A stretch of 6,346 nt of DNA from CAYXSX01 sp964493095 (GTDB lineage Bacteria > Pseudomonadota > Alphaproteobacteria > Micavibrionales > Micavibrionaceae), in assembly GCA_964493095.1 (NCBI GenBank), contig CAZBNG010000106.1, forward strand, positions 1 through 6,346, read 5' to 3'. The first letter of the stretch is position 1, and every line of letters begins with the position of its first letter. Both the position numbers and the translations under genes were made by a program. Shown here piece by piece: positions 5,823-6,346 of this stretch. The notes under the pieces were generated by a model that was not told the DNA's origin, made no database searches, and worked only from the letters and a program-made list of their open reading frames with translations.

Positions 5823-5895
5823 GTCATTGCGAGCCGAAGGCGAAGCAATCTTTTAGAGATTGCCACGTCGGCCTTAAAGGCCTCCTCGCAATGAC
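5823..5895. repeat. Dispersed palindromic repeat (GTCATTGCGAG family, MITE/REP-like)
   Basis: The ends GTCATTGCGAG (5823-5833) and CTCGCAATGAC (5885-5895) are perfect 11-bp inverted repeats. Inside, GCAATCT (5845-5851) pairs with AGATTGC (5857-5863) around a TTTAG loop, and GGCC-TTAAA-GGCC (5870-5882) makes a third stem, so the RNA could fold into a branched structure. Elements with the same end sequence and GCGAAGCAATC/AGATTGCC core are scattered in many proteobacterial genomes, including Rickettsiales and related groups. No transposase or target-site duplication is visible. It fills most of the 106-bp gap between the 108-aa gene and the hydrolase gene. Confidence 0.85.
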
Positions 5896-5906
5896 GATGA
5901 AATTTA

Positions 5907-6233
5907 CTAAGATTTGTTCTTGTAACCGGACATCTCCGCCGCCTGCAGCGCGGTTTTATCCAGCTTGGATTCAATACGCAGCAAATGCTCGACAAGGCGG
6001 GATTCCAGCGCCCGCATATCGGTGCGCGATGCATAGGTCTTGGCAACTTCGAGCTTAAAAGCGCTCAGCGCGTCGCGTAGTTGCGAGCATCTCTGATCGA
6101 GCAGAGTATGCAGGTGGTCCACCGCCGCATCGCTTTCGCGCCTGCCGCGCCAGACCAGCCAGAACAGCGCACTGATCACCGGAATTTCAACGGCGGTAAT
6201 CCACCACACAAACCCTTCAGGTATGGTTTCCAT
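5907..6233 (-). CDS. Membrane-anchored coiled-coil protein of a phage/GTA-like lysis cassette (108 aa)
   Basis: The start ATG at 6233 has AAAGGA (6242-6247) eight bases upstream. Residues 8-28 (FVWWITAVEIPVISALFWLVW) form one membrane helix, followed by RGRR, which suggests the C-terminal part is cytoplasmic. Residues 33-95 form a long amphipathic helix with coiled-coil character (AVDHLHTLLDQ, LRALESRLVEHLLRIESKLDK-like spacing). Short proteins of this plan occur beside SleB-type hydrolases and GTA holins in alphaproteobacteria, and the layout resembles the phage DUF2730 group, though I cannot confirm membership. A role as holin, antiholin or spanin-like partner is possible. The gene is first of the four minus-strand genes and is separated from the hydrolase only by the palindromic repeat. 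Confidence 0.7.
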   Translation of the reverse strand: METIPEGFVWWITAVEIPVISALFWLVWRGRRESDAAVDHLHTLLDQRCSQLRDALSAFKLEVAKTYASRTDMRALESRLVEHLLRIESKLDKTALQAAEMSGYKNKS

Positions 6234-6313
6234 GTCATTTATCCTTTTATATTGAAATAATTACGCCCCTCTTATACGCTTATGTCATACCTCGAACCCG
6301 GTAAGGCAAAGTG

Positions 6314-6346
6314 ATGACGCAATCCGGCCTGTTAACGATCCAAGCA
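6314..6346 (+). CDS. Possible start of a plus-strand gene, cut by the right edge
   Basis: An ATG at 6314 has AAGG at 6303-6306 seven bases upstream and stays open for 11 codons (MTQSGLLTIQA) to the window edge. A weak promoter, TTGAAA (6252-6257) with TACGCT (6275-6280) at 17-base spacing, lies upstream, divergent to the 108-aa gene. The visible part is too short for recognition, and chance is a real alternative. Confidence 0.3.
   Translation, partial: MTQSGLLTIQA

Noticed and set aside
5801..6046. Long N-terminal extension of the hydrolase frame to about 244 aa
   Set aside because: It would run through the palindromic repeat and overlap the 108-aa gene in another frame. The SD AAGGAAAA and the start of the conserved domain support ATG at 5800.
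5339..6058. Plus-strand 239-codon open frame opposite the lysis genes
   Set aside because: It is antisense to the conserved SleB-domain gene, crosses the repeat, and shows no family features.
6288..6306. tRNA T-arm-like GGTTCGAGG on the minus strand (possible tRNA or att site)
   Set aside because: The flanking bases do not pair into a T-stem, and no acceptor or anticodon arms are present.
1..6346. CRISPR array, rRNA, tRNA or insertion sequence
   Set aside because: No spaced direct repeats, RNA gene signatures or transposase frames were seen; the only dispersed element is the repeat at 5823-5895.

Overview
The window looks like ordinary chromosome from an alphaproteobacterium with a moderate GC content. 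The lineage is inferred from four things together: a TTAA-N7-TTAA array matching the CtrA box, a GTA-type three-TM holin next to a SleB-type cell wall hydrolase, a dispersed GTCATTGCGAG palindromic repeat of the kind common in Rickettsiales and Rhodospirillales-like genomes, and GANTC (CcrM-type) sites in promoter positions. The species cannot be read from the sequence.

Left part (1-1460). A minus-strand gene runs off the left edge. It is separated from a plus-strand orphan gene (129 aa) by a divergent regulatory region holding a 30-bp near-perfect palindrome and a tandem CtrA-like array. Facing the orphan is a 196-aa P-loop protein that resembles a degenerate TsaE. It has its own good sigma70-type promoter, placed directly behind the stop codon of the next gene.

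Middle (1458-3492). A monomer-length (406 aa) isocitrate dehydrogenase of the eukaryote-like family lies on the minus strand. It keeps every isocitrate/metal-binding residue I could align, but its NADP-recognition loop reads HGTAPDL instead of HGTVTRH, which hints at NAD+ use. Its upstream region carries two dyads and diverges towards a 205-aa orphan gene that starts with TTG.

Right part (3497-6346). Four minus-strand genes read in this order: a membrane-anchored coiled-coil protein (108 aa), a SleB/Hydrolase_2 endolysin (162 aa), a GTA-type holin (163 aa), and an NhaA Na+/H+ antiporter (420 aa). The first three form a compact lysis-type cassette with no capsid, tail or terminase genes in the window. 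A 73-bp palindromic repeat fills the gap between the first two. NhaA follows the holin after 60 nt with no clear terminator. A possible divergent plus-strand gene starts at the right edge.

How the genes may work together: the hydrolase has no signal peptide, so it would need the adjacent holin to reach the murein. The coiled-coil membrane protein is the natural third partner. The CtrA-like array could put the 129-aa orphan under cell-cycle control. Linkage of that control to the lysis cassette is not shown by the sequence.
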